From: a virus
Length of the DNA stretch: 64,000 bases
Direction: 5' to 3' (one strand)
Virus record (IMG/VR): IMGVR_UViG_3300047510_001029
Coordinates: 1 to 64,000 of that record
Shown one piece after another: positions 7,186 through 14,323 of the stretch (position 1 is the stretch's first letter; the number at the start of each line of letters is the position of its first letter). The translations under genes and the position numbers were made by a program. The notes under the pieces were generated by a model. It did no database searches, was not told the origin of the DNA, and saw nothing but the letters and a program-made list of their open reading frames with translations.

Positions 7186-7425
7186 TTATTTAGCATTTGA
7201 TTCTAACTCGTCTCTCAATTCTTTTGCAAGTTTATATGCTCGTCTCCACATTAAATAACGAACAATAGGATTATCTGGAGAGTAGCGAATCCACCACTTA
7301 AACTTCTCAAACTGAAATTTTGCAAGTTGAGAACTCAAATAAACTGCCTTTGCAATACTTTCGTCCGTTGCAATCAAGTACGTTATACAAACAAAGATTA
7401 GCAGATAAACATAAGTGGAAGTCAT
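7186..7425 (-). CDS. Small membrane protein, 79 aa
   Basis: One clear N-terminal transmembrane segment (residues 4-20, TYVYLLIFVCITYLIAT) followed by a basic, aromatic cytoplasmic-type region (FQFEKFKWWIRY, then WRRAYKLAKELRDEL). It overlaps the upstream gene as ATGA. It may act at the host inner or thylakoid membrane; the role is unknown. Confidence 0.75.
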   Translation of the reverse strand: MTSTYVYLLIFVCITYLIATDESIAKAVYLSSQLAKFQFEKFKWWIRYSPDNPIVRYLMWRRAYKLAKELRDELESNAK

Positions 7426-7595
7426 TTTCTCAGTGTTTTAAGGTATTGAAGCACATTCTCACGAATATACATCAGTTCGTGATAGCACTTTTGATTATGA
7501 GCGCAATTACGAAGTTCGTGATCTGGTTTCAATACACTTTCTTCAAAGAGTGTAAGACCGCGATTCCACTTATCAATTTGAGTTTCTTCTGTCAT
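7422..7595 (-). CDS. Small hypothetical protein, 57 aa
   Basis: ATG at 7595, TGA at 7422 overlapping the next start. Helical; contains C31 and C37 within RNCAHNQKCYHE, and a basic C-terminus (LQYLKTLRK). Function unknown. Confidence 0.7.
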   Translation of the reverse strand: MTEETQIDKWNRGLTLFEESVLKPDHELRNCAHNQKCYHELMYIRENVLQYLKTLRK

Positions 7596-7617
7596 ATTTT
7601 TTTTATGCTATTAGTAT

Positions 7618-7872
7618 TTAATCAGGTTTAGAATCCGTTAAATATGACTCAAGACTTGAAGTGGTCTTTCTTTTTCTTGGAGTTTGTTGAACCTTCTTTT
7701 TAATGTACTCTTTAGCAAGTGTGAGTGTCTTAGCAGTATGAACCTGCTGCCCATTACAAATCACGATAAACTGAGTTCCCCAAGGAACTGCTGCCCACTT
7801 TAAATCTTTGGTCACATAACCGTTTGGGTCTCCTGGTTTAGGATTCAAGAGACTTTCGTTTTGAATATTCAT
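7618..7872 (-). CDS. Hypothetical protein, 84 aa
   Basis: Has a central beta-like part (KWAAVPWGTQFIVICNGQQV) and a basic segment (KEYIKKKVQQTPRKRKTTSS) that could contact nucleic acid. It overlaps the upstream gene as ATGA. Not recognised. Confidence 0.75.
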   Translation of the reverse strand: MNIQNESLLNPKPGDPNGYVTKDLKWAAVPWGTQFIVICNGQQVHTAKTLTLAKEYIKKKVQQTPRKRKTTSSLESYLTDSKPD

Positions 7873-8012
7873 CCGAAAATTGCAGTTACACTAATTACTT
7901 TTGCTGTTGGATTGCGGGCAAGAGCAGTTTGTTTTGCGTCCTGATAATCTTTTGCTTCAACGATTTCGTCAAAGACTTTACCCGCAACATAGAGTTGAAC
8001 TTTACAACGCAT
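7869..8012 (-). CDS. Small beta-alpha protein, 47 aa (paralogue of next gene upstream)
   Basis: ATG at 8012. MRCKVQLYVAGKVFDEIVEA is followed by a helix and NPTAKVISVTAIFG. It aligns over its whole length with the adjacent 48-residue gene (8024-8170): shared pattern V-x-hydrophobic-V-A-G near the start, E-x-V-x-A, and ARNP-x-A at residues 32-37. The two look like a tandem duplication. Function unknown. Confidence 0.7.
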   Translation of the reverse strand: MRCKVQLYVAGKVFDEIVEAKDYQDAKQTALARNPTAKVISVTAIFG

Positions 8013-8023
8013 TTGAAAATCTC

Positions 8024-8170
8024 TTACCGACTGTTGCCAGCAGTCACATTCACGATACGAGCATTAGGATTTCGTGCCTTGACGACATCCTGTGCCTCAC
8101 GAGGATTGTTAGCATAAACTTCTTCAGTCAGACGATGATTACCAGCGACGAAGATGACGTTGTACTTCAT
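8024..8170 (-). CDS. Small beta-alpha protein, 48 aa (tandem paralogue)
   Basis: ATG at 8170, first gene after the promoter at 8194-8222. Sequence MKYNVIFVAGNHRLTEEVYA, a helix with REAQDVVKARNPNARIV, then a short strand. It is paralogous to the next gene (7869-8012). Small beta-alpha proteins of this kind are common in cyanophages; no role is known to me. Confidence 0.7.
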   Translation of the reverse strand: MKYNVIFVAGNHRLTEEVYANNPREAQDVVKARNPNARIVNVTAGNSR

Positions 8171-8193
8171 GGATTTCTGTGGATTACCTTAGT

Positions 8194-8248
8194 ATTATAG
8201 TAAAATATTTGGGTTCTGTAAATCTCCTATGTGCCAGTTTAAAAAGTG
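8194..8248 (-). promoter_or_regulatory. Early promoter TTTACA-17-TATAAT with conserved element
   Basis: Minus strand: -35 TTTACA (8217-8222), exact 17-bp spacer, -10 TATAAT (8194-8199). The 19-bp element CACTTTTTAAACTGGCACA (8230-8248) ends 7 bases upstream of the -35. It starts transcription of the tandem small genes at 8170 and below, just downstream of the oxygenase gene that ends at 8255. Confidence 0.8.
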
Positions 8249-8254
8249 TCTTGG

Positions 8255-8878
8255 TCAATCTTTCCAATTGGGACTTTCATGCATTTGATACTTGACGGCA
8301 ATTGAAAATCTATGAGAGCTACGAAAAGAAGTTGCCCTATGAAGTAAATTAGCGTCAAAATAAATTAGGCGGTTTGGAATAGGTGGTACTCCATAAATGC
8401 TATTATCAATAAAAAATTGAGTTTCTCCCCCCTCATCCAATTCCCATCTTTTGTTTGGATAATATAAAAATGTTGTACCTATATCACCATCAGTATGAAA
8501 ATATGGGTTCTCTAAGGGGGCAAAACAATTAATGTACACACGAGTGACATCTTTTTGTTTATAGATTGGAAATCTATTTTCTATCGCCAAAGTAAATAAA
8601 TCAAAGAATTTTCTTTGATTTATGAATTTATTACATCCACCACCAGGCAAATACACTTCTTCATATGAAGGAAGTTCATTTAGTTCATCCCTATAAAAAT
8701 AAACTTCATGAACTAATCCAGTACAATATTTCGCAAGATCTTTTTCATAATTTTCATAGTATGGGCCATCATATTCCTTATCCTTTTCTCCATAGAAATA
8801 TGAGGCATTTTCACAATAGTTGAATATAAACTGGTGATCTTCCTCAGAAAAAAATTCATCATAAACATTAATAGTCAT
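8255..8878 (-). CDS. 2OG-Fe(II) oxygenase-like protein
   Basis: About 207 residues. Fe-ligand motif HTDGD (HxD) about two thirds along, and a distal LLHRATSFRSSHRFSIAV segment supplying the second His and an Arg for 2-oxoglutarate, as in prolyl-4-hydroxylase-like dioxygenases. Start chosen at the ATG at 8878 because it has AAGGA close upstream; an ATG at 8896 is possible. It is the last of three consecutive oxygenase genes. The substrate is unknown; phage members of this fold may modify proteins, nucleotides or glycans. Confidence 0.8.
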   Translation of the reverse strand: MTINVYDEFFSEEDHQFIFNYCENASYFYGEKDKEYDGPYYENYEKDLAKYCTGLVHEVYFYRDELNELPSYEEVYLPGGGCNKFINQRKFFDLFTLAIENRFPIYKQKDVTRVYINCFAPLENPYFHTDGDIGTTFLYYPNKRWELDEGGETQFFIDNSIYGVPPIPNRLIYFDANLLHRATSFRSSHRFSIAVKYQMHESPNWKD

Positions 8879-9533
8879 TTTGTCCTTGCTCTCCATACTG
8901 TAAAACTTTTATATTCATAGCTATTGTAATTCTTGGATACTTCCTATTATAATTTTTTGGTAAAACAGAATGACGAAGATATGAGGGAAACATAATAAAA
9001 TCACCTTCTTCAATTTGTGGTGAATATTTAGAATCATACATATTTCTTTCCATTTCCAAAGAAAGATTCCTTACCTGTTCCAATGGATCCGAAAACACTG
9101 GAGGATTATGAGAAGTTTTGTCAAAGGATAAAAAGTGAATGCAGGAAAACTGTACATTATTAAATGGTCCCCCCAAGTGATCGTGTTCCTCTTGATATTC
9201 ATCTTTTGCATAACAATTATACCATATTTCATCAATCATAATCTGATAATTATAATCAAAAAACCTATCAAAACATCTTGCGTATTTCTGTTCTAAAATT
9301 GATTGATATGTATTATCTTCCCCAAAGAAAACTTCTTTCCCTGGTTTTTCTCCAGAAAAAGAAGTTTTTAGTTTATGAGTAAACCACCCTTCTGGGATTT
9401 GAAGGTCTTCGGAATCTTTAAGAATTTTAGAAACCAAATCTTTTTTAATCTCATCATTATTTTCCACTTTTGTCTGGAAAAATGATATTGGAAAAATTGA
9501 GATTTTTGATTGATCATCATATGTTTTTTTCAT
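8868..9533 (-). CDS. 2OG-Fe(II) oxygenase-like protein (2OG-FeII_Oxy_5 type)
   Basis: 221 residues. The motif EEHDHLGGPFNNVQFSCIHF supplies the first metal ligands. A late GDFIMFPSYLRHSVLP segment gives the second His, followed by RKYPRITIAMNIKV, a strand typical of this family. Common in T4-like marine phages. It overlaps the next oxygenase gene by about 10 bases, implying co-translation. Substrate unknown. Confidence 0.8.
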   Translation of the reverse strand: MKKTYDDQSKISIFPISFFQTKVENNDEIKKDLVSKILKDSEDLQIPEGWFTHKLKTSFSGEKPGKEVFFGEDNTYQSILEQKYARCFDRFFDYNYQIMIDEIWYNCYAKDEYQEEHDHLGGPFNNVQFSCIHFLSFDKTSHNPPVFSDPLEQVRNLSLEMERNMYDSKYSPQIEEGDFIMFPSYLRHSVLPKNYNRKYPRITIAMNIKVLQYGEQGQNDY

Positions 9534-9536
9534 TTG

Positions 9537-10214
9537 TTACATTTCTTCTCTTAGGTATATATTTCCCGCAATAGAGACTCTATAGTCATCTGAAGTATAA
9601 AAAGGATATACTGTGTGCATAAGCCAAGATGGAAACATTACTATAACACCTTCCCAGGTTTTATCTATTTCTAATGTCAAAGACTGAATATCTCCAGATG
9701 CAGAAGTGAAGGAGAAGGAAAACAAAGAATTGAATGCTTGATTTGAATTCTTACAATTATCCTGATTCAATTCATTTTGAAGATCATAAGGTATTCGAAC
9801 CCAAATCACAAAAGAATAATCTCCGCTATGGGAGTGAATGGGATTGAATTCATATTTTTTCTGAAAATTTACCCACAAACTTTCAAGAATATATGTCCTT
9901 TCTTTGTTAAAAAATGTATCAAAATGATCATATTTTTTATATGGGTTTAATTTTTCATCCTCAATAACATAAAAATAATTTTCAGCGATTTTTAAAACAA
10001 ATTCTTCTAATAATTCATAACTTTTCCCAGAAAATTTATATTCTTCAGAAATATTTCCAGCCAAATATTGATTCCATTTTTTAAACTCATCTTTATTGTT
10101 TAGAAGATAATCAATGTCCTCGTTTATTAGATTCAATATTTTATTTGGAATTTTAGATTTTACATAATACAAAGACGTAATTGGTTCAGCATAGATTTTT
10201 AATTCTTCAGTCAT
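9537..10214 (-). CDS. 2OG-Fe(II) oxygenase-like protein
   Basis: The long open frame to 10565 is antisense-like noise in the helicase gene; the coding start is the ATG at 10214, one base after the helicase stop, giving 225 residues. The motif NPIHSHSGDYSFVIWVRIPY and a late VMFPSWLMHTVYPF followed by YRVSIAGNIYL match the 2OG-FeII_Oxy_5 pattern. Same family as the next gene. AT-rich, unlike the helicase gene before it. Confidence 0.8.
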   Translation of the reverse strand: MTEELKIYAEPITSLYYVKSKIPNKILNLINEDIDYLLNNKDEFKKWNQYLAGNISEEYKFSGKSYELLEEFVLKIAENYFYVIEDEKLNPYKKYDHFDTFFNKERTYILESLWVNFQKKYEFNPIHSHSGDYSFVIWVRIPYDLQNELNQDNCKNSNQAFNSLFSFSFTSASGDIQSLTLEIDKTWEGVIVMFPSWLMHTVYPFYTSDDYRVSIAGNIYLREEM

Positions 10215-10215
10215 C

Positions 10216-11442
10216 TTACCTCCTAACAACACTGACGGCAACGTCGCCCTGCTGGAAGATGATATCCACGACGTTCTGGACTGCCTTCGCGGTGCCCGCA
10301 GAAGCACGGTCAAACACGGGGCAGACCACCAGACCATAGGACTTGGTGTAGGACTCCAGAGCGCCCGCCTGAAGCGCCCCAGAGCGGATTCCAGCAGCGT
10401 CAGCAGGGTGAAGGCGCAGAGTACGCCCAACGGTCTGCCCGATGCCCACAACGTCCATAGAGCGCAGGAACACGACCGCTTCCAGAGCAGAGATGTTGAT
10501 GCCTTCGGCAAGAATGCTGTGATGAAGAACCACAAACTTCTTGTCGGCATCCTTGCCCCACTCATTCAGCGTATCAAAGAACACCTCACGATTGACTTTC
10601 TGACCGTCAATAAAAGCACCGTGCTTTGCGGTGATGTGAAGCACAGAGTATCCTGCCTCTTCCAGTTGCTGGGCAAAGTCAGTTTCAGACAGCAGACCGA
10701 TGATGTGCTTGGTTGCCTTCGCACACACCAGAATCTTATCCACAGGGTTCTCCTGAATGATCTGGAGCAGATACTCACAGTCACGCTGGGCGATGTCCTC
10801 ACCCTTCACAGAGAGGCGCATCGGGGCGGTGATGACCTTAGGGGGAATGATGTAACCACCCTCCACCAGTTCAGGAGCAGGAACCTTAGCGATGATTTGA
10901 CCATACACATCAGCGTCGTTCATACCTGCCTTACCCACAGTCACAGAATACTTGGGCGTGGCGGTGAAGAAATAACAACGCTTTGCCTCAGCAGCAAAGT
11001 GCTCAACGGCAGGGAAGAAGTGACGCTGAACGCTATTATGTGCCTCATCAAAGTAGATCGTATCCACCTCAATATCTGCATCAACCAGACGCTGCAGAGA
11101 GTTATAGGTGGTGAAAATCAGTTGATGCTTGTAGGCACGACGGCACCAGTTGTAAATCTCTGCGGGTTTGGTCGTGCTATAGTGGTGCGTCTCACCCGAA
11201 TGAACGTGAAGCACAGCAACGGTAGTGATGAACTCCAGATACTCACTGGAGAGTTGCTCGGCAAGCAGAATGCGAGGAGCAACCACTACAACGGTCTTAG
11301 GGGCGTCAGACTGAAACTCACGCATAGCATCGAAGATTCCCACGTTGGTCTTACCACCACCAGTCGGGAACACACAGATACCCTTAGAATGCTGAGCGAG
11401 GGCATCCAGAGCAGTCTGTTGGTGAGGACGGAGTTGAATCAC
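10216..11442 (-). CDS. SF2 DEAD/DEAH-box helicase
   Basis: 408 residues. Walker A PTGGGKT at 26-32, DEAH at 132-135, motif III TAT at 160-162, and a motif VI-like GQTVGRTLRLHP around 335-346, so both RecA-like lobes are present. Similar to the helicase part of type III restriction enzymes and UvsW-like phage helicases, but without an evident DNA-binding accessory domain. Its base composition is clearly richer in G+C than the flanking genes (long runs such as gcctcagcagcaaagtgctc), suggesting recent acquisition or different selection. Transcribed from the promoter at 11466-11494. Confidence 0.9.
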   Translation of the reverse strand: MIQLRPHQQTALDALAQHSKGICVFPTGGGKTNVGIFDAMREFQSDAPKTVVVVAPRILLAEQLSSEYLEFITTVAVLHVHSGETHHYSTTKPAEIYNWCRRAYKHQLIFTTYNSLQRLVDADIEVDTIYFDEAHNSVQRHFFPAVEHFAAEAKRCYFFTATPKYSVTVGKAGMNDADVYGQIIAKVPAPELVEGGYIIPPKVITAPMRLSVKGEDIAQRDCEYLLQIIQENPVDKILVCAKATKHIIGLLSETDFAQQLEEAGYSVLHITAKHGAFIDGQKVNREVFFDTLNEWGKDADKKFVVLHHSILAEGINISALEAVVFLRSMDVVGIGQTVGRTLRLHPADAAGIRSGALQAGALESYTKSYGLVVCPVFDRASAGTAKAVQNVVDIIFQQGDVAVSVVRR

Positions 11443-11465
11443 GGTTCTCTGCTGAATATGAAAGT

Positions 11466-11520
11466 ATTATAGCAGCAAAAAAGGGGTCTTGCGACCCCCT
11501 GTGTGCCAGTTTGGAAAGTG
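11466..11520 (-). promoter_or_regulatory. Promoter with conserved element overlapping a terminator
   Basis: Minus strand: -10 TATAAT (11466-11471), 17-bp spacer, position-defined -35 TCGCAA (11489-11494, weak). The 19-bp element CACTTTCCAAACTGGCACA (11502-11520) ends 7 bases upstream of that -35, exactly as at other sites, which supports the call despite the poor -35. It drives the helicase gene. Confidence 0.6.
11477..11498 (-). terminator. Rho-independent terminator after the fibre gene
   Basis: On the minus strand a GGGGTC-GCAA-GACCCC hairpin (11483-11498) is followed by six T (11477-11482), just after the fibre gene stop at 11525. The loop is a GCAA tetraloop and the hairpin contains the -35 of the helicase promoter, so the site both ends and starts transcription. 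Confidence 0.85.
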
Positions 11521-11524
11521 GTTG

Positions 11525-13261
11525 TTATGGCACTAAAACAGTACTTAAAGTTCCAGTATTAGAGACAGTTAATCGATATTTTGTTCCGTTTGGAGATGTT
11601 AATATTACACCCCTTGCCGTACTGACACCAACATAAAGATCTCCAGCTCTAATTGCCACATCTCCATCTACACGTACTCTTGTTCCAGCTGGATCACTTG
11701 GATTATCTGGATTAGTTGTTCCTACTCCAACTGAACCAAATAATGCTGTTACACTAATTCCTTCAATTCCTGCTCCATATCTAAGTGCCGTTGTTCCAAT
11801 TCCAATTCCAGAAGAATTAATAACTACAGCATCTTCTGGATCAATTAAATAATCACCACCAATGTGTAAAGGTTCTAATGGATTTATATTTCCAATACCA
11901 ATTTTTTGTTCAAAAAGTCCCAAATTAGTTACTTTAAGATCATAGAATGTTGAAATTCCAGAGGTAAAGTTTAATGGTAAATCAAACAAAGAAGATCCGT
12001 CAGCATCTACTACACCATTTTGACCATCTAAAATATAAAGATCTCTTACAGTTACAGTAGCTCCTACACCAGTTGCATAAACACTTCCACTAACATTTAA
12101 AGATGTAACTTGTGCAGATCCATTTACTTCAAGACTATGTGTTGGATTTGTAATACCTATACCAAGTCTTCCACCATAGGTCAAGGTCATCAATGCATTT
12201 GTTGAATCTGGAGCATATATCCAATTGAAATTGCCAGTTCCAACTCCAGAGACTCCATAATGTAAATAATAATTTAAATTTCCAGTATCATAGTTAATAA
12301 TGTCTAAAGACCTAGTTGTGCTTGAAGGATATAATCCATTCGTATTACCAAATCTAAGACCTCCAGTATTTCCCGTCGGACTTAAACTTCTACCTAAAGT
12401 AATATTAGTTGTATCTGCAGTAAGATGTAATGTAGTGCTCGATGATCCTACAACGTGAACAGCAGCATAAGGTACATCTGTATTCACTCCAACTGACCCA
12501 CTTGTTCTAAGTCTTGTGGAAATTGTAGAAACTCCAACAGTTGCTGCTTCTATATTAATTGTAGCATTAGAAGTTAAATCTCTTGCTGTAGATGCAATCC
12601 CAACTAGAGTTCCATTAAATGAACCTAGGGCAGTAATAATTCCAGCAACTTGGAAATTATCTGGAATTTTAGCATTAGGAAGAACTGGTAATCTTTCCGA
12701 ACTTATTGTTCCCGAAGAAATATTCGACGCATTTAGGTCAGTTAATCCTGTTCCAACTCCAACAAAAGAGTTTGCAGTAATAATTCCAGTAGTATATACG
12801 TTACCTGTCAATTCATCTACAGAAAATCCAGTCCCAGTTATAGGATCCTCTCCAATCTGCAAAGAATACTGAGGAAAAGTAGTTCCTATACCAACTTTAA
12901 ATGTTGTAAAAATTCCAGAGTTGGGAATGTCTATGTACCATCCATCAATTGCAACAGCATAAAATCCTGTAAGACCTCCAGCACTTCCATAAAATGTTGT
13001 CGCATTAACTGCCCCAGTAGAAGGGTTAAATGTAATTCCTGTTCCTACTTTTACATCATTATAAAATGTGGAGACTCCAGATACTGCTAGATTATTTGCC
13101 GTAACTAATCCAACAATTTTTGCATTTCCACGAAGATCAAAAAATTCAGTCGGAATAGAAGTACCAATTCCGACTAATCCATTTGGATCTACAATAAAAT
13201 TATCATTATCAACCTGAACGCCACTTCTAAAATTAAATGACTTTCTATAATTATTTGCCAT
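11525..13261 (-). CDS. Tail-fibre-like structural protein, 578 aa
   Basis: Low-complexity beta-rich protein starting MANNYRKSFNFRSGVQVDND. It carries repeated segments of the type VGIGTxxPxxxLxVxGxAxV (for example near residues 30, 125, 270, 370, 455 and 515), like the triple-beta shafts of phage fibres that use Gly-Ile-Gly-Thr turns. No catalytic or chaperone domain is visible. It is the last gene of the first fibre cluster and ends just before a strong terminator. Likely part of the baseplate-attached fibres that contact the host surface. Confidence 0.8.
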   Translation of the reverse strand: MANNYRKSFNFRSGVQVDNDNFIVDPNGLVGIGTSIPTEFFDLRGNAKIVGLVTANNLAVSGVSTFYNDVKVGTGITFNPSTGAVNATTFYGSAGGLTGFYAVAIDGWYIDIPNSGIFTTFKVGIGTTFPQYSLQIGEDPITGTGFSVDELTGNVYTTGIITANSFVGVGTGLTDLNASNISSGTISSERLPVLPNAKIPDNFQVAGIITALGSFNGTLVGIASTARDLTSNATINIEAATVGVSTISTRLRTSGSVGVNTDVPYAAVHVVGSSSTTLHLTADTTNITLGRSLSPTGNTGGLRFGNTNGLYPSSTTRSLDIINYDTGNLNYYLHYGVSGVGTGNFNWIYAPDSTNALMTLTYGGRLGIGITNPTHSLEVNGSAQVTSLNVSGSVYATGVGATVTVRDLYILDGQNGVVDADGSSLFDLPLNFTSGISTFYDLKVTNLGLFEQKIGIGNINPLEPLHIGGDYLIDPEDAVVINSSGIGIGTTALRYGAGIEGISVTALFGSVGVGTTNPDNPSDPAGTRVRVDGDVAIRAGDLYVGVSTARGVILTSPNGTKYRLTVSNTGTLSTVLVP

Positions 13262-13280
13262 TTCTTATAGTATTTTTAGT

Positions 13281-13288
13281 TATTTATT
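13281..13288 (-). promoter_or_regulatory. Late-type promoter motif AATAAATA
   Basis: AATAAATA on the minus strand, 20 bases before the fibre gene at 13261, matching the NATAAATA late consensus of T4-like phages (T4: TATAAATA). It overlaps the TAA stop of the upstream gene. Confidence 0.6.
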
Positions 13289-14321
13289 ATTGTGGGATTG
13301 TATTGATAATCGTACTTCCAATAATAGTTCCGGCACCAACATTTCTAATAGTTGTACCAGTTCCATTATTATAAATGATAATTGCTCTTCCACCACCACC
13401 AGCGGCACCTCCTGCTGCATTGCCTGCAGCACCTGCAGTTCCTGAACGTCCACCAGCTCCTCCTCCTCCACCTGCACCACCAGTTCCACCGTTTGTCCCA
13501 CCGGGGCCGCCAGTTCTAAGTGTTCCTGAAGATCCAGGATTTCCGTTATTAGCGGATCCAGATCCGCCAGGTCCTCCAGTTCCAAGAGGGAATCCAGCTC
13601 CTCCTCCACCACCATTACCACCAGATCTTCTTTCCCTTCTATTTCGAGTGAAAGATCCAGTTCTAGTGGTTCTATTAATCCAACTACCCCCACCACCTCC
13701 ACCACCACCTGCTTGAATATATCCTCTATTTACTACAGTAACTGGATAATCAATTCCCAATGCACTAGTTCCAGAACCTCCAGGTTGTCCTGCTTGAGAG
13801 TTAGATCCTCCTGCACCACCATTTCCACCAGCACCATAAATCTGTGCATTTTGACCAATTTGCATCTCTAATTGAGTATTAGTATCCCAAGATCCAGTTC
13901 TTACGGCAACTTGATTAATATTATTTTTAGAGGATCCAATAATTTTATTGACATTGATAATTATTCTAGTCCCCGATGTACTAGATGGATTACTTTTTAC
14001 TGCACCCGAAGGAATTATAGGAATAGAATTATTTGGATATCTAGATCTTGCAACAAGTCTTTGAGAATAATCTGGAACTGAAAACAAATCAACAATAACA
14101 TTCAATTTTTTATTATAAAAATCACTAAACTTAATAGCACCTGATTGGGGTATTAAAGCAGTAACAATTCCAGAAGCATTTACTGCGTTATCTAATGCAA
14201 GATTACTTAAAGACCCCACATTTTGACTTACTCTATAAGCACCTAAATTTATTCCAGGTGGTGTTCCAAATTCATTTGCAATTTGAGAAAAAGAAATCGG
14301 ACCAGATGCTTGTAATGCCAT
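13287..14321 (-). CDS. Glycine-rich tail adhesin-like protein, 344 aa
   Basis: Start taken at the ATG giving MALQASGPISFSQIANEFG; a TTG six bases upstream is possible. Residues 1-150 are a structured base. From about 165 the protein becomes extremely Gly-rich with runs such as GGGGGGGGS and blocks of GGAGG separated by short loops (NNGNPGSS, RTGGPGG). This resembles the glycine-rich polyglycine-II sandwich of gp38-type tail-fibre tip adhesins of T-even relatives, where the loops between Gly runs determine host specificity. It may therefore be a receptor-binding tip; this is inference from composition. Confidence 0.8.
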   Translation of the reverse strand: MALQASGPISFSQIANEFGTPPGINLGAYRVSQNVGSLSNLALDNAVNASGIVTALIPQSGAIKFSDFYNKKLNVIVDLFSVPDYSQRLVARSRYPNNSIPIIPSGAVKSNPSSTSGTRIIINVNKIIGSSKNNINQVAVRTGSWDTNTQLEMQIGQNAQIYGAGGNGGAGGSNSQAGQPGGSGTSALGIDYPVTVVNRGYIQAGGGGGGGGSWINRTTRTGSFTRNRRERRSGGNGGGGGAGFPLGTGGPGGSGSANNGNPGSSGTLRTGGPGGTNGGTGGAGGGGGAGGRSGTAGAAGNAAGGAAGGGGRAIIIYNNGTGTTIRNVGAGTIIGSTIINTIPQ

Positions 14322-14323
14322 CT

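Noticed and set aside
9537-10565. Extended N-terminus of the oxygenase gene to 10565
   Set aside because: The extra 117 residues overlap the helicase in another frame and are Ser/Arg/Leu noise; the ATG at 10214 begins right after the helicase stop.
10408-11472. 354-codon open frame on the plus strand
   Set aside because: It is exactly antisense to the SF2 helicase, whose motifs are complete. The open frame is a by-product of its GC-rich codons.
13375-13716. Pro-rich open frame on the plus strand
   Set aside because: It is the complement of the Gly-rich adhesin gene (Gly codons read as Pro). No start signal or neighbours support it.
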